A stretch of 64,000 nt of DNA from Mycobacterium sp. (lineage in GTDB: Bacteria; Actinomycetota; Actinomycetes; Mycobacteriales; Mycobacteriaceae). Made by a program: the position numbers and the translations under genes. Of this stretch, positions 11,168 through 23,281 are shown one piece after another. The stretch lies in contig NZ_PKEK01000079.1 in the NCBI RefSeq assembly GCF_002863225.1, forward strand, positions 1 through 64,000. The letters run 5' to 3'. Position 1 is the first letter of the stretch. Each line of letters opens with the position of its first letter. The notes beneath the pieces were generated by a model. It was not told the DNA's origin. It searched no databases and was given only the letters and a program-made list of their open reading frames with translations.

Positions 11168-12601
11168 GTGACGAAAAATTCAGCCCACGACACTGCGCGG
11201 CCGCGAACTCTTGCGGAAAAGGTGTGGCACGACCATCTGGTGGCCTCGGGTGGTGACAACGAACCAGATCTGATCTACATCGATCTGCACCTGGTGCACG
11301 AGGTGACCAGCCCCCAGGCGTTCGACGGTCTTCGTCTGGCGGACCGGCCCGTGCGCCGGCCCGATCTCACGCTGGCCACCGAAGACCACAATGTGCCGAC
11401 GATCGACATCGACAAGCCGATCGCCGACCCGGTGTCCCGTACTCAGGTGGAGACGCTGCGGCGCAATTGCGACGAATTCGGGATCCGGCTCTACCCGATG
11501 GGCGACATCGAACAGGGCATCGTGCATGTCGTTGGTCCGCAACTCGGTCTGACCCAGCCCGGAATGACGGTGGTGTGCGGCGACAGCCACACCTCGACGC
11601 ACGGCGCATTCGGCGCAATAGCCATGGGAATCGGGACTTCTGAGGTTGAGCATGTGCTGGCGACTCAGACACTCCCGCTGCGGCCGTTCAAGACCATGGC
11701 AGTCAATGTCGACGGCGAACTGCCTGCGGGTGTGACGGCCAAGGACATCATTCTGACGGTGATCGCCAAGATCGGCACCGGCGGCGGTCAGGGCCACATC
11801 ATCGAATACCGGGGCAGCGCCATCGAATCCCTGTCGATGGAGGCCCGGATGACGATCTGCAACATGAGCATCGAAGCCGGTGCGCGGGCGGGCATGGTGG
11901 CACCGGATGCCACCACTTACGAGTTTCTGCGCGGCCGTCCGCATGCGCCGACCGGCGCCCAGTGGGATGCGGCCCAGGCCTATTGGGACCAGCTGGCCAC
12001 CGACGACGGTGCCGAATTCGACACCGAGGTCTACATCGACGCCGCGTCGTTGACGCCGTTCGTGACGTGGGGGACCAACCCCGGGCAGGGCGTCCCACTG
12101 GGCGCTGCGGTCCCCGACCCCGAGCTGATGACCGACGACAACGAGCGCCAGTCTGCCGAGAAAGCGCTGGCGTACATGGACCTTCGGCCTGGACTTCCGA
12201 TGCGCGAGATCGCCGTCGACACGGTGTTCGTCGGCTCGTGCACCAACGGCCGCATAGAGGATTTGCGCGCGGTCGCCGACATCCTGCGGGACCGAAAGGT
12301 GGCCGACGGCGTGCGGATGCTGATCGTGCCCGGATCGATGCGGGTTCGCGAGGCGGCCGAAAGCGAAGGCCTGGGGGAGATCTTCACAGCCGCGGGGGCT
12401 GAGTGGAGGCAGGCCGGCTGCTCGATGTGTCTGGGCATGAACCCTGACCAGCTCGCGCCGGGGGAGCGCTGCGCCGCAACGTCAAACCGCAACTTCGAAG
12501 GCCGGCAGGGCAAAGGGAGCCGCACGCATCTGGTGTCACCGGCCGTCGCCGCAGCCACCGCGGTCCGCGGAAAGCTCTCCGCGCCCGACGACTTGAACTG
12601 A
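11168..12601 (+). CDS. leuC: 3-isopropylmalate dehydratase large subunit
   Basis: Aconitase-family motifs ([46 protein letters not shown]); GTG start chosen. Confidence 0.96.
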   Translation: MTKNSAHDTARPRTLAEKVWHDHLVASGGDNEPDLIYIDLHLVHEVTSPQAFDGLRLADRPVRRPDLTLATEDHNVPTIDIDKPIADPVSRTQVETLRRNCDEFGIRLYPMGDIEQGIVHVVGPQLGLTQPGMTVVCGDSHTSTHGAFGAIAMGIGTSEVEHVLATQTLPLRPFKTMAVNVDGELPAGVTAKDIILTVIAKIGTGGGQGHIIEYRGSAIESLSMEARMTICNMSIEAGARAGMVAPDATTYEFLRGRPHAPTGAQWDAAQAYWDQLATDDGAEFDTEVYIDAASLTPFVTWGTNPGQGVPLGAAVPDPELMTDDNERQSAEKALAYMDLRPGLPMREIAVDTVFVGSCTNGRIEDLRAVADILRDRKVADGVRMLIVPGSMRVREAAESEGLGEIFTAAGAEWRQAGCSMCLGMNPDQLAPGERCAATSNRNFEGRQGKGSRTHLVSPAVAAATAVRGKLSAPDDLN

Positions 12602-12618
12602 CGAGAGGGAGACATTCG

Positions 12619-13215
12619 ATGGACGCTTTTCAGACCCATTCCGGAATCGGTGTGCCGCTGCGACGCTCCAATGTCGACACCGACCAGATCATTCCCGCGG
12701 TCTATTTGAAACGAGTCACCCGAACAGGTTTCGACGACGGCTTGTTCGCGGCATGGCGCAACGATCCGTCTTTCATCCTCAATCTCAGCCCATTCGACAA
12801 GGGTTCAGTACTGGTCGCCGGACCGGATTTCGGCACGGGATCCTCTCGCGAGCATGCCGTCTGGGCGCTTATGGACTACGGCTTCCGAGTGGTGATCTCG
12901 TCGCGCTTCGGCGACATTTTTCGCGGCAATGCGGGTAAGTCGGGTCTGTTAGCGGCCGAAGTTGCTCAAGATGATGTCGAACTTCTTTGGAAGCTCATCG
13001 AGAGCAACCCGGGGCTGGAAATCACTGTGAACCTTCAAGATCGGAATGTGTCGGCGGGAACGGTGGTGGTGCCGTTCAACATTGACGATTACACCGCATG
13101 GCGATTGCTCGAAGGTCTCGACGACATAGCCCTTACGCTGCGCAAACGCGATCAGATCGAAGACTTCGAGGCGGCTCGCCCGGACTGGAAGCCAAAGACT
13201 TTGCCGACCGGCTGA
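12619..13215 (+). CDS. leuD: 3-isopropylmalate dehydratase small subunit
   Basis: [46 protein letters not shown]. Confidence 0.96.
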   Translation: MDAFQTHSGIGVPLRRSNVDTDQIIPAVYLKRVTRTGFDDGLFAAWRNDPSFILNLSPFDKGSVLVAGPDFGTGSSREHAVWALMDYGFRVVISSRFGDIFRGNAGKSGLLAAEVAQDDVELLWKLIESNPGLEITVNLQDRNVSAGTVVVPFNIDDYTAWRLLEGLDDIALTLRKRDQIEDFEAARPDWKPKTLPTG

Positions 13216-13415
13216 CAGTCCGAGGGGCGCCGAAATTGCAGCGCCCCAGGGTCGTATTCGGCCGCTGCGCCACCTCCCAAGGGCGGCAAGCGGATTCCTA
13301 AAAAGTTCGCCAGGAACCATTGAAATTGCGCGTGGCTCTTGGAAATCAGGCACCTGAGGGTTTACCGTGTCCTCTAGTCGGTCCAAACGAGGGCCACTAG
13401 CTTCGGAGGACTTGA

Positions 13416-14066
13416 ATGAACAAAGCAGAGCTCATCGATGTACTCACAGACAAATTGGGCTCAGACCGTCGGCACGCAACCGCGGCCGTCGAGAATGTCG
13501 TCGACACGATTGTGCGCGCCGTGCACAAGGGCGACAGTGTCACCATTACCGGGTTCGGCGTTTTCGAGCAGCGGCGCCGCGCGGCCCGTGTAGCCCGCAA
13601 CCCCCGCACCGGCGAGACGGTGAAGGTGAAGCCGACGTCCGTGCCGGCCTTCCGGCCCGGCGCGCAATTCAAGGCGGTTGTTTCTGGCTCGCAACGTCTC
13701 CCGGCGGAAGGACCAGCAGTGAAGCGTGGAGTTGTCGCAAGTGGTGGCGCTGCCAAGAAGGCGGCCAAGAAAGCGCCCGCCAAGAAGACGGCTGCCAAGA
13801 AGGTAGCGAAGAAGGCTCCGGCCAAGAAGGCAGCCGCGACCAAGCGGACCACCACCGCTGCCAAGAAGGCTCCGGCCAAGAAGGCCGCGACCAAGCGGAC
13901 CACCACCGCTGCCAAGAAGGCTCCGGCCAAGAAGGCCGCGACCAAGCGGACCACCACCGCTGCCAAGAAGGCTCCGGCCAAGAAGGCTGCAACCAAGCGG
14001 ACCACCACCGCTGCCAAGAAGGCTCCGGCCAAAAAGGCGACCACCGCTCGTCGCGGACGTCGCTAA
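13416..14066 (+). CDS. hupB: DNA-binding protein HU homolog with Lys/Ala-rich C-terminal tail
   Basis: [39 protein letters not shown] followed by PAKK/AAKK repeats. Confidence 0.97.
   Translation: MNKAELIDVLTDKLGSDRRHATAAVENVVDTIVRAVHKGDSVTITGFGVFEQRRRAARVARNPRTGETVKVKPTSVPAFRPGAQFKAVVSGSQRLPAEGPAVKRGVVASGGAAKKAAKKAPAKKTAAKKVAKKAPAKKAAATKRTTTAAKKAPAKKAATKRTTTAAKKAPAKKAATKRTTTAAKKAPAKKAATKRTTTAAKKAPAKKATTARRGRR
13839..14042 (+). repeat. Four tandem 51-bp (17-aa) units in the hupB tail
   Basis: accaagcggaccaccaccgctgccaagaaggctccggccaagaaggc... at 13839, 13890, 13941, 13992 encoding [17 protein letters not shown]. Confidence 0.93.
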
Positions 14067-14085
14067 GCGCTGAACGCACCAAACC

Positions 14086-14133
14086 CAGATTCGCCGCGGA
14101 TGCGGCTCTTCGGAGTCGCCCGCGGCGAATCTG
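14086..14133. terminator. Bidirectional terminator-like hairpin between convergent hupB and mutT1
   Basis: CAGATTCGCCGCG (14086-14098) / CGCGGCGAATCTG (14121-14133), perfect 13-bp stem. Confidence 0.75.
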
Positions 14134-14137
14134 CGTG

Positions 14138-15076
14138 TCAGGCCTCGACGTTGGACGCCAGCGGGCTACCGATGTGATCGGCCGCCACCAGACGGCCGTC
14201 CACCAGCGACAGCACCCAGGTGCTGCCTTTGCGGTTGCGTGACTTGTCCGGGCGCACTCCGTCGCGGTCGCACCACCACGCGATCAGGTCGGGAATCACC
14301 TTGCCCTGAGTGCAGATAACCGGAATGCGATGAGTTTCGGCGATCTGCAGCACGCGGCGCCGAGCGCGCTTCGGGTTGTCGGCGTATGCCTCTTCGGTCA
14401 GGCTGAGCTCGTTGCCGATGCTCACACCCAGCTCCTCGGCCAGTGGCTCCACGGTCTGGTGGCATCGCAGGCGGTCGGCGGAAAAGACATCGGTGGGGCA
14501 GAACGTCGCCAGCTGGGCGACGAGCGCCTCAGCCTGCGCTCGGCCCTTCTTGTCCAACGGCCGAATCTTGTCGTCGCCGGAGAACCGGGACTTGCTGCCC
14601 GCGGTGCCGTGTCGCACGATCAGAACGGATTGGGTGGCCGGAGGCTGTTTGGCCCACCGCCGCAGGATTTTTCGGTCGTACGGGTAGGACACCTTCTTTA
14701 TCGCGGCGCTGGGCGACAGCCAGATGAGTTCGTCGACTTCGTTGTTGGGGGCGAAACTACCCCCGACGCTGCGGGCCGACCAGTACTGGACTTTCTTCGT
14801 GCGCTGTTCGATCGGATAGCTCACCGTGGCGATCCGGCGTCCGAGTTGGACGTGATGGCCGGTCTCTTCCAGAACTTCGCGCACAGCGGTCACGGGCTCT
14901 GTCTCACCGGGGTCAACTTTGCCTTTGGGCAGGGACCAGTCGTCGTAGCGCGGCCGGTGAATCACCGCGACCTCGGCGACGGATTCGTTCTGACCCGGCC
15001 GCCACAGCACGCCACCGGCGGCAAGAACGGTCTTGCCCGTCGAGCGCCCCGACGAGGATTGAGTCGACACCTGCAC
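14138..15076 (-). CDS. mutT1: NUDIX hydrolase with C-terminal histidine phosphatase domain
   Basis: NUDIX box [22 protein letters not shown]; phosphatase motif LIVRHGTAG. Confidence 0.93.
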   Translation of the reverse strand: MQVSTQSSSGRSTGKTVLAAGGVLWRPGQNESVAEVAVIHRPRYDDWSLPKGKVDPGETEPVTAVREVLEETGHHVQLGRRIATVSYPIEQRTKKVQYWSARSVGGSFAPNNEVDELIWLSPSAAIKKVSYPYDRKILRRWAKQPPATQSVLIVRHGTAGSKSRFSGDDKIRPLDKKGRAQAEALVAQLATFCPTDVFSADRLRCHQTVEPLAEELGVSIGNELSLTEEAYADNPKRARRRVLQIAETHRIPVICTQGKVIPDLIAWWCDRDGVRPDKSRNRKGSTWVLSLVDGRLVAADHIGSPLASNVEA

Positions 15077-15139
15077 CCCTGCAAATCAATTGGGGCCCGT
15101 TGGGGCCCAGCGGCCAGAAGTCTGCGGTTACCTCGTCGG

Positions 15140-17335
15140 TTAGGGGCTGCGGTGTTCTTCCATCAACGACACCTGATGGTCGCGAACCGACTGGCCGGCG
15201 TGCGGTAGCGCTTTCCACTGACCCTCCGGCTTCAACTCCCAGCAGCGTGTTGCCGGGTCCAGTGCGGACTCGAGGATGTCGTTCAGTCGAGCGGTCAACC
15301 GCGGGTCCTTGACCTGAACCAATACTTCGACACGGCGATCGAGATTGCGGTGCATCATGTCGGCACTACCGATCCAGAATTCGTTGATCGCACGGAAATT
15401 GAAGATTCGCGAGTGCTCCAGATATTGTCCGAGGATCGAGCGCACGGTGATGTTTTCGGAAAAACCCTCGACACCCGGGCGCAGCGCACAGATACCGCGC
15501 ACCACGACTTCGACCCGCACACCGGCCTGCGACGCACGATAAAGCGCATCGATGACCTGCTCGTCGACCAGCGAGTTCATCTTCAGACGGATGTCGCCGT
15601 TGCCGGTTTCCTTGTGCGCCGCGATCTCCCGGTTGACACGTTCGATGATGCCCTTACGGATGCCGTGTGGCGCGACCAACAGATTGCGATACGACACCTT
15701 GCGCGAATAGCCCGTCAATGTGTTGAACAGGTCGGTCAGGTCGGCGCCGATGTCGGGATCGGCCGTCAGCAGGCCGACGTCCTCATACAGCCGGGCGGTC
15801 TTGCTGTTGTAGTTGCCGGTTCCGATGTGGCAGTAGCGCCGAATGGTCGAGCCCTCGCGCCGGACCACCAGACATGTCTTGCAGTGAGTCTTCAGGCCGA
15901 CCAGGCCGTAGGCCACGTGAACACCCGCCTGCTCCAGCGCCCGGGCCCACTTGATGTTGGCTTGCTCGTCGAACCGTGCCTTAATTTCAACCAGTGCCAC
16001 GACCTGCTTGCCGGCGGCTGCTGCCTCGATGAGGGCCCGCACGATTGGTGAGTCACCGGACGTGCGGTACAGAGTCTGCTTGATCGCGAGCACGTTCGGG
16101 TCGGCAGCGGCCAGTTCGATGAACCGCTGCGTGCTCGTCGAGAACGAGTCGTAGGGGTGGTGCACCAACACATCACCCTCGCGCAGAGTCGCGAAGATGC
16201 TCTTCGGTGTCTCGCGGTCGGCGAACGCGGGGCTTGTCGCGGGAACGAAAGCGGGATCCTTCAGCGCCGGCCGGTCGACTCCGTAGATCTGCCACAGTGA
16301 CGAAAGATCAAGCAGTCCAGGCACTTGGATCACGTCGCCGGGGTGCACGTCGAGCTCGCGGAGTAGCAGCTCGAGCATGTGCTCGGTCATGTCGTCGGCG
16401 ACCTCGAGGCGCACCGGGGATCCGAACCGGCGCCGGGCCAGTTCGCGTTCGAGTGCCTGCAGCAGATCCTCGTCGCGGTCCTCGTCGACCTCGAAATCCG
16501 CGTTGCGGGTGATCCGGAAGGCATGGTGCTCAACGATTTCCATGCCGGGGAACAACGCGGTCAAGAAGGCCGCGATCAATTCCTCCATCGGCAGGAAGCG
16601 GACTTCTTTCTTGCCCTGCGACTGCTCGGTGCCCAGTCGATTGTCGAGTTCGACGAAGCGGTCGACGTTGTCGGGAACCTTGACGCGGGCGAAGTGCTGA
16701 CCGTTGTCATCCGGCTGCTTGACCGTGACCGCCAGGTTCAGGCTCAGGCCGCTGACGAACGGGAAGGGGTGCGCAGGATCCACCGCCAACGGAGTCAGCA
16801 CCGGGAACACTTGCTCGGTGAAATAGCTCGAGAGCCGGTCACGCTCGGCCTGATCGAGGTCGGCCCACGTGACGATGTGGATGCCTTCGCTCGCCAGCCC
16901 GGGCTCTACCGAGTTGAGGAACACCTCCGCGTGCCGCGTCGCGATCTTCTGGGTCTGCTCGCCGATCTGGCGAAGCTGTTCTCGAGGGGTCAGTCCGTCC
17001 GCGGAGCGCACCGACAGGCCCATCTCGTCACGTCGTTTGAGGCCGGCGACGCGGACCATGTAGAACTCGTCGAGATTGGAAGCGAAGATCGCCAAGAACT
17101 TTGCCCGCTCCAGCAGCGGCAGCGAAGTGTCTTCGGCGAGCGCGAGAACGCGCGAGTTGAAGTCCAGCCAGCTCAACTCGCGGTTGAGGTAGCGGTCTTC
17201 GGGGAGAGGATTCTCGACTGCTGCCGCGGTGGTGGCAGGCGGGGCTCCCGGGGTCGAGTCGTGGGCCGGCCACGCGGGCGTGTCGCCGGCGACGGTGGCG
17301 TCCGGGGCTTCGATGTCAGTCACCCTTGCGATCAT
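15140..17335 (-). CDS. ppk: Polyphosphate kinase
   Basis: [64 protein letters not shown]; start chosen at MIARVTD. Confidence 0.96.
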   Translation of the reverse strand: MIARVTDIEAPDATVAGDTPAWPAHDSTPGAPPATTAAAVENPLPEDRYLNRELSWLDFNSRVLALAEDTSLPLLERAKFLAIFASNLDEFYMVRVAGLKRRDEMGLSVRSADGLTPREQLRQIGEQTQKIATRHAEVFLNSVEPGLASEGIHIVTWADLDQAERDRLSSYFTEQVFPVLTPLAVDPAHPFPFVSGLSLNLAVTVKQPDDNGQHFARVKVPDNVDRFVELDNRLGTEQSQGKKEVRFLPMEELIAAFLTALFPGMEIVEHHAFRITRNADFEVDEDRDEDLLQALERELARRRFGSPVRLEVADDMTEHMLELLLRELDVHPGDVIQVPGLLDLSSLWQIYGVDRPALKDPAFVPATSPAFADRETPKSIFATLREGDVLVHHPYDSFSTSTQRFIELAAADPNVLAIKQTLYRTSGDSPIVRALIEAAAAGKQVVALVEIKARFDEQANIKWARALEQAGVHVAYGLVGLKTHCKTCLVVRREGSTIRRYCHIGTGNYNSKTARLYEDVGLLTADPDIGADLTDLFNTLTGYSRKVSYRNLLVAPHGIRKGIIERVNREIAAHKETGNGDIRLKMNSLVDEQVIDALYRASQAGVRVEVVVRGICALRPGVEGFSENITVRSILGQYLEHSRIFNFRAINEFWIGSADMMHRNLDRRVEVLVQVKDPRLTARLNDILESALDPATRCWELKPEGQWKALPHAGQSVRDHQVSLMEEHRSP

Positions 17336-17407
17336 TCCCCATCGGTGGGGGATGCTGCTACCGACCGGCAACGGGACATTTGCCGTTGAGCCGGTGTTCA
17401 CCGGTCG

Positions 17408-18172
<765 letters not shown>

Positions 18173-18228
18173 CTACCGTGTAGCGCCGGGAGTTAGAGAT
18201 CACTGACCAGACGGGACATTGCCGAACC

Positions 18229-19230
18229 ATGCCCACCACGACAGCAGTAATGGGTTCCGGTGCGTGGGGCACGGCGCTGGCCAAGCTGCTGGCCGACGCC
18301 GGCGGTGAAGTCACCCTGTGGGCACGACGCTCCGACATTGCCGACCAGATCAACGAGACCCGGACCAACCCTGACTACGCACCTGGCGTGCGGTTGCCGG
18401 ACGGCATCCATGCCACCGCCGACCCGGCCGAGGCGCTCAGCGCAGCCACGACGGTGCTGCTGGCAGTTCCCGCGCAGACGATGCGGAGCAATCTGGAGCA
18501 GTGGGCCGGCCTGGTGGCGCGGGGCGCGACCCTGGTCAGCGCGGCCAAGGGCATCGAGCTGGGCACGCTGATGCGGATGAGCCAGGTCATTGTCGCCGCC
18601 ACGGGCGCCGATCCGTCGCAGGTCGCGGTGATCTCGGGGCCGAATCTCGCCAACGAAATCGTCGACCAGCAACCCACGGCCACCGTGATCGCCTGCCCCG
18701 ATTCCGGCCGCGCCGTGGCCCTGCAGCGCATGCTGAACACCGCCTACTTCCGGCCCTACACCAACGCCGACGTGATCGGCACCGAAATCGGCGGCGCCTG
18801 CAAGAACGTGATCGCGCTGGCCTGCGGCATGGCGGCCGGGGTCGGCCTGGGCGAGAACACCGCGGCGGCGATCATCACCCGCGGTCTGGCCGAGATCATG
18901 CGATTCGGGATCGCCGTGGGCGCCAAGGGCGCGACGCTGGCGGGGCTGGCCGGCGTCGGCGATCTGGTCGCCACCTGCACCTCGCCGCGGTCCCGCAACC
19001 GCAGCTTCGGCGAGAGTCTGGGGCGGGGCGAAAGCATGGAGGCAGCCATGCGGGCCCGGGGCGGTCATGTCGTCGAAGGGGTCACCTCTTGCGAGTCGGT
19101 GCTGGCGCTGGCCTCCAGCTACGACGTCGAGATGCCGCTCACCGACGCCGTCCACCGGGTGTGCCACAAGGGGTTGTCGGTGGACCAGGCGGTGGTCGCG
19201 TTGCTGGGGCGCAGCACCAAGCCGGAATGA
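18229..19230 (+). CDS. gpsA: Glycerol-3-phosphate dehydrogenase [NAD(P)+]
   Basis: [46 protein letters not shown]. Confidence 0.96.
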   Translation: MPTTTAVMGSGAWGTALAKLLADAGGEVTLWARRSDIADQINETRTNPDYAPGVRLPDGIHATADPAEALSAATTVLLAVPAQTMRSNLEQWAGLVARGATLVSAAKGIELGTLMRMSQVIVAATGADPSQVAVISGPNLANEIVDQQPTATVIACPDSGRAVALQRMLNTAYFRPYTNADVIGTEIGGACKNVIALACGMAAGVGLGENTAAAIITRGLAEIMRFGIAVGAKGATLAGLAGVGDLVATCTSPRSRNRSFGESLGRGESMEAAMRARGGHVVEGVTSCESVLALASSYDVEMPLTDAVHRVCHKGLSVDQAVVALLGRSTKPE

Positions 19231-19274
19231 GCTCGTAACCAGCACCGCAACGCCAGACGGTAGCCTCACACGTT

Positions 19275-20408
19275 GTGAGCGCCCGTTTGCCGTCCAGCAC
19301 TCCCGGTTCGGGGCGTGTCCGGGTCGCCGTCGTCTTCGGCGGACGCAGCAACGAGCACGCGATTTCATGCGTCTCCGCGGGCAGCATTCTGCGCAACCTC
19401 GACCCGGCCAGGTTCGAAGTCGTCGCGGTCGGCATCACCCCGGAAGGTTCGTGGGTGCTGACCGATGGCGATCCCGAAGCGTTGGCCATCGCCAACCGGC
19501 AGCTGCCGAACGTGACGTCGGACTCGGGCACCGAGCTGGCGTTGACCGCGGACCCGCGCCGTGCCGGTCAGCTGGTGTCGCTGGCGCCCGGAGGGGCCGA
19601 GGTGCTGGCATCGGTCGACGTGGTCTTCCCGGTCTTGCACGGGCCGTACGGCGAGGACGGCACCATCCAGGGCCTGCTCGAGCTGGCCGGTGTCCCATAC
19701 GTCGGTGCCGGTGTGCTGGCCAGCGCGGCCGGAATGGACAAAGAGTTCACCAAGAAGCTGCTGGTGGCCGAAGGACTGCCGATCGGCGACTATGCGGTGC
19801 TGCGGCCGTCGGAGTCCTCGTTGCCGGCCGATCAGCTTGACCGACTGGGTCTTCCGGCGTTCGTCAAGCCTGCCCGCGGCGGCTCCTCGATCGGGGTCAG
19901 CCGGGTGGCCGGCCGCGCGGATTTGGCCGGGGCTATCGACCACGCCCGCAAGCACGACCCCAAGGTGATCATCGAGTCGGCGATCGTCGGTCGGGAGCTG
20001 GAATGCGGTGTGCTCGAATTCCCGGATGGCACAGTGCAAGCCAGCACCGTGGGGGAGATTCGTGTGGCTGGGGTCCGCGGACGCGAGGATTCCTTCTACG
20101 ACTTCGCGACGAAGTACCTCGATGACGCCGCCGAGCTCGACGTGCCCGCGAAAATCGATGACGACGTCAGCGATGCGGTGCGCGACTTGGCAATTCGGGC
20201 GTTCAAGGCAATCGACGGCCGGGGTCTGGCGCGGGTGGACTTCTTCCTCACCGAGGACGGACCGGTGATCAACGAGGTCAACACGATGCCGGGCTTCACC
20301 ACGATCTCGATGTATCCGCGGATGTGGGCGGCCAGCGGTGTGGATTATCAGAGTTTGTTGGCCACGATGGTGGACACCGCGTTGTCCCGGGGGACCGGCC
20401 TGGGCTGA
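19275..20408 (+). CDS. ddl: D-alanine--D-alanine ligase
   Basis: [48 protein letters not shown]. Confidence 0.97.
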   Translation: MSARLPSSTPGSGRVRVAVVFGGRSNEHAISCVSAGSILRNLDPARFEVVAVGITPEGSWVLTDGDPEALAIANRQLPNVTSDSGTELALTADPRRAGQLVSLAPGGAEVLASVDVVFPVLHGPYGEDGTIQGLLELAGVPYVGAGVLASAAGMDKEFTKKLLVAEGLPIGDYAVLRPSESSLPADQLDRLGLPAFVKPARGGSSIGVSRVAGRADLAGAIDHARKHDPKVIIESAIVGRELECGVLEFPDGTVQASTVGEIRVAGVRGREDSFYDFATKYLDDAAELDVPAKIDDDVSDAVRDLAIRAFKAIDGRGLARVDFFLTEDGPVINEVNTMPGFTTISMYPRMWAASGVDYQSLLATMVDTALSRGTGLG

Positions 20409-20930
20409 TCAGCCCCTCGACGGGTCGGCCGGGCGGGCCGGCAGGATTCGGTCGACCAGCTCGGAGATCTGCTGGATCGGCGTCGGCCCGGAGCCCTGCG
20501 GCAACGTCAGCGCCACGTAGACCTCCCGATCGACCGCGTACCAGGTGCTGCGCTGGTCCTGGCTGACTTCGAACCACTGCACCCGGTCGACAACTTGAAT
20601 CGGGGATCCGACGACGAAATCCGACGGACGCTCGAGACCACACCGAAGCACGACGGGGTCACCCTTGCCGGCCGGCTGCCACGCCGCGGCGCCGACCGGA
20701 GCCGGCTGGACGACCTGGGCCCGGGTGTAGTCGCCGAGTTGCTGCGGCAGCGCGTCGGTCAGCTTCTGGCAGGAGGAATCGTGCGCATGCGGCGCGGGTA
20801 CGGCGGCGATGACGGCCGGGGCCGTCCGGTGGCGGGTCGCCGCAACGGCCAGAATCACGCCGATCGTGCCGATCGCGATCACCAACGCGGTGATCAGCGC
20901 GGCCCGTGGCGGGCCATCGGAGTCGGCCAT
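20409..20930 (-). CDS. DUF3515-type membrane-anchored protein
   Basis: N-terminal TM segment then SSCQKLTDALPQQLGDYTRAQ...VVLRCGLERPSDF; between ddl and thiL. Confidence 0.8.
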   Translation of the reverse strand: MADSDGPPRAALITALVIAIGTIGVILAVAATRHRTAPAVIAAVPAPHAHDSSCQKLTDALPQQLGDYTRAQVVQPAPVGAAAWQPAGKGDPVVLRCGLERPSDFVVGSPIQVVDRVQWFEVSQDQRSTWYAVDREVYVALTLPQGSGPTPIQQISELVDRILPARPADPSRG

Positions 20931-21000
20931 TCCCTCACCCTCTGCTCGGTCTCGGCGTTGTAGAACCTACCGTGGTTTCCAGACGGCGATCGGCGAGGAG

Positions 21001-21972
21001 GTGGGCGTGGACGGCAACGCCTCGGAACGCACACTCGGCGAGGTCGGCGAATTCGAGGTCATCGACCGCCTGACCCGGGGCCGGGCCGCGTTCGCCGGTG
21101 TGCTCGTCGGACCCGGTGACGACGGTGCGGTGGTGTCCAGCGGCGACGGGCGGGTCGTGGTGTCCACCGACATGCTGATCGAGGGCCGCCACTTTCGGCG
21201 GGACTGGTCGACGCCACACGACGTCGGCCGTAAAGCCATGGCGCAGAACGCTGCCGACATCGAAGCGATGGGCGGGAGGGTCACCGGGTTCGTCGTCGGC
21301 TTCGGTGCGCCGCACGATACGCCGGTCGCGCAGGTCGATGAGTTGTTCGACGGAATGTGGGCTGAGGCCGAGCGGATCGACGCAGCGATCGTCGGGGGAG
21401 ACCTGGTCAGCAGCCCGCTGTGGGTGGTGTCGGTGACCGTGCTCGGCGACCTCGAAGGTCGTGCGCCGGTGTTGCGATCCGGCGCACGAGCCGATTCGCT
21501 GCTGGCTGTCGCCGGGCGCCTCGGATGTTCAGCTGCTGGATATGCGCTGTGGGACAACGGTATTGATCAGTTCGACGAGCTGCGGCAATGCCATGTGGTT
21601 CCACAACCGCCGTACCGCCAGGGTGTCGTTGCCGCCCAGGCGGGCGCTGAGGCGATGATCGACATCTCCGACGGGCTGGTCGGCGATCTGCGTCATGTCG
21701 CCGACGCGTCCGCCGTGACGGTCGACCTGAGCACCGAGGCGTTGAGCGTCGACCGTGATGCGTTGGCCGGCGCCGCCGCAGCGGTCGGGGCCGACGCGTG
21801 GGACTGGGTGCTCGGCGGCGGTGAGGACCACGCTCTGGTGGCGGCGTTCAGCGGTCGGGTCCCTCACGGTTGGCGGACGATCGGGCGGGTGCTCGACGGT
21901 CCGGCGGCTGTGCTCGTCGACGGGGCGTCGTGGGACGGTTACGCCGGGTGGCAGTCGTATTCCGAACGGTGA
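21001..21972 (+). CDS. thiL: Thiamine-monophosphate kinase
   Basis: LGEVGEFEVIDRL...VGPGDDGAVVS...STDMLIEGRHF; GTG start chosen inside longer ORF. Confidence 0.93.
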   Translation: MGVDGNASERTLGEVGEFEVIDRLTRGRAAFAGVLVGPGDDGAVVSSGDGRVVVSTDMLIEGRHFRRDWSTPHDVGRKAMAQNAADIEAMGGRVTGFVVGFGAPHDTPVAQVDELFDGMWAEAERIDAAIVGGDLVSSPLWVVSVTVLGDLEGRAPVLRSGARADSLLAVAGRLGCSAAGYALWDNGIDQFDELRQCHVVPQPPYRQGVVAAQAGAEAMIDISDGLVGDLRHVADASAVTVDLSTEALSVDRDALAGAAAAVGADAWDWVLGGGEDHALVAAFSGRVPHGWRTIGRVLDGPAAVLVDGASWDGYAGWQSYSER

Positions 21973-22192
21973 GGTGCGTGCAGGAGGGGCCGACGGGCGC
22001 GCAGTAGGGTGACCCGGTGGATGTATTCGTGACGAACGGACACAGGTCATTCGGGTGTCACCTGGATCGGAGGAGAACAGTTTCGAAGTCCCTTGCCGAT
22101 CAGGCTGAATCTCGAACCTGGTTGAAATCAACTGAGTGCCATGGTATTTCGCTCGACTGTGCCCGCCACGCCGTCTCCGCGAGGGGATCGGC

Positions 22193-22876
22193 GTGACCGC
22201 TAAGCCTTTGCGCGATCTCGTCGACGAGGGCTGGGCCACCGCGTTGCAGCCGGTCGAGGATCAGGTCGCCAAGATGGGACAGTTTCTCCGAGAGGAAATC
22301 GCATCCGGTCGCGGCTACCTGCCCGCTGGGGAGAACGTGTTGCGCGCGTTCACTTTTCCGTTCGACAAGGTACGGGTGCTGATCGTGGGCCAAGATCCCT
22401 ATCCGACGCCCGGGCACGCTGTCGGCCTCAGCTTCTCGGTGGCCGCCGACGTGCGACCGTTGCCGCGCAGCCTGGAGAACATCTTTCGCGAATACGCCAG
22501 CGATCTGGAGTTTCCGGCGCCTGGCAACGGCGACCTCACGCCGTGGGCGCAGCGCGGGGTGATGATGCTCAACAGAGTGCTCACGGTCCAGCCGGGTAAT
22601 TCGGCATCCCATCGCGGCAAAGGCTGGGAGGGCGTCACCGAGCACGCGATTCGCGCGTTGGTGGAACGTCAACAGCCGATGGTCGCCATCCTGTGGGGGC
22701 GCGACGCGTCGACGCTCAAGCCGATGCTGACAGGAAGCGACTGCCGGTCGATCGAATCGCCCCATCCCTCGCCGCTGTCGGCATCACGGGGGTTCTTCGG
22801 ATCGCGCCCGTTCACCCGCGCCAACGAGTTGCTGGCCCAGATGGGCGCCGAGCCGATCGATTGGCGGCTGCCGTAG
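22193..22876 (+). CDS. ung: Uracil-DNA glycosylase
   Basis: [35 protein letters not shown]. Confidence 0.96.
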   Translation: MTAKPLRDLVDEGWATALQPVEDQVAKMGQFLREEIASGRGYLPAGENVLRAFTFPFDKVRVLIVGQDPYPTPGHAVGLSFSVAADVRPLPRSLENIFREYASDLEFPAPGNGDLTPWAQRGVMMLNRVLTVQPGNSASHRGKGWEGVTEHAIRALVERQQPMVAILWGRDASTLKPMLTGSDCRSIESPHPSPLSASRGFFGSRPFTRANELLAQMGAEPIDWRLP

Positions 22877-22897
22877 CAGCCGGTGGATCGGCGGGTT

Positions 22898-23092
22898 CTA
22901 GCCTCGGACGATCTTGCCGGCCTTGATGCACGACGTGCATACGTTGACACGGTGCTTGTTGCCGCCGGGACGGTCGGCGACCCGGACGCTCTGGATGTTG
23001 GGATCCCACCGGCGGCTGGTCCGGCGATGGGAGTGCGACACCGACTTACCGAAGCCGGGGGCCTTCCCGCAGATATCGCAGACGGCAGCCAT
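22898..23092 (-). CDS. rpmB: 50S ribosomal protein L28
   Basis: [34 protein letters not shown]...[10 protein letters not shown]. Confidence 0.96.
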   Translation of the reverse strand: MAAVCDICGKAPGFGKSVSHSHRRTSRRWDPNIQSVRVADRPGGNKHRVNVCTSCIKAGKIVRG

Positions 23093-23281
23093 AGGTGAAA
23101 CTCCTCAGACTCTGGGGCCAACAACCAAGCGACGGGTGGCCCGACGACCTGGCAAGAATAGCTGCCGCCGGGCAGAACTGCCAAAACCATCAACAAACGG
23201 CCGGTGTCTCGTCACCTGTGCTGTCGCCGCGAGTGGATAGGCTGGCGCGCACCGATGGCGGCGCGAGGAGGTGGGATTCCG

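Noticed and set aside
22112-22126. TCGAACCTGGTTGAA upstream of ung as a possible LexA/SOS box
   Set aside because: Spacing is 3 nt rather than the 4 nt of TCGAAC-N4-GTTCGA, and the right half-site is imperfect; I do not support an SOS site.
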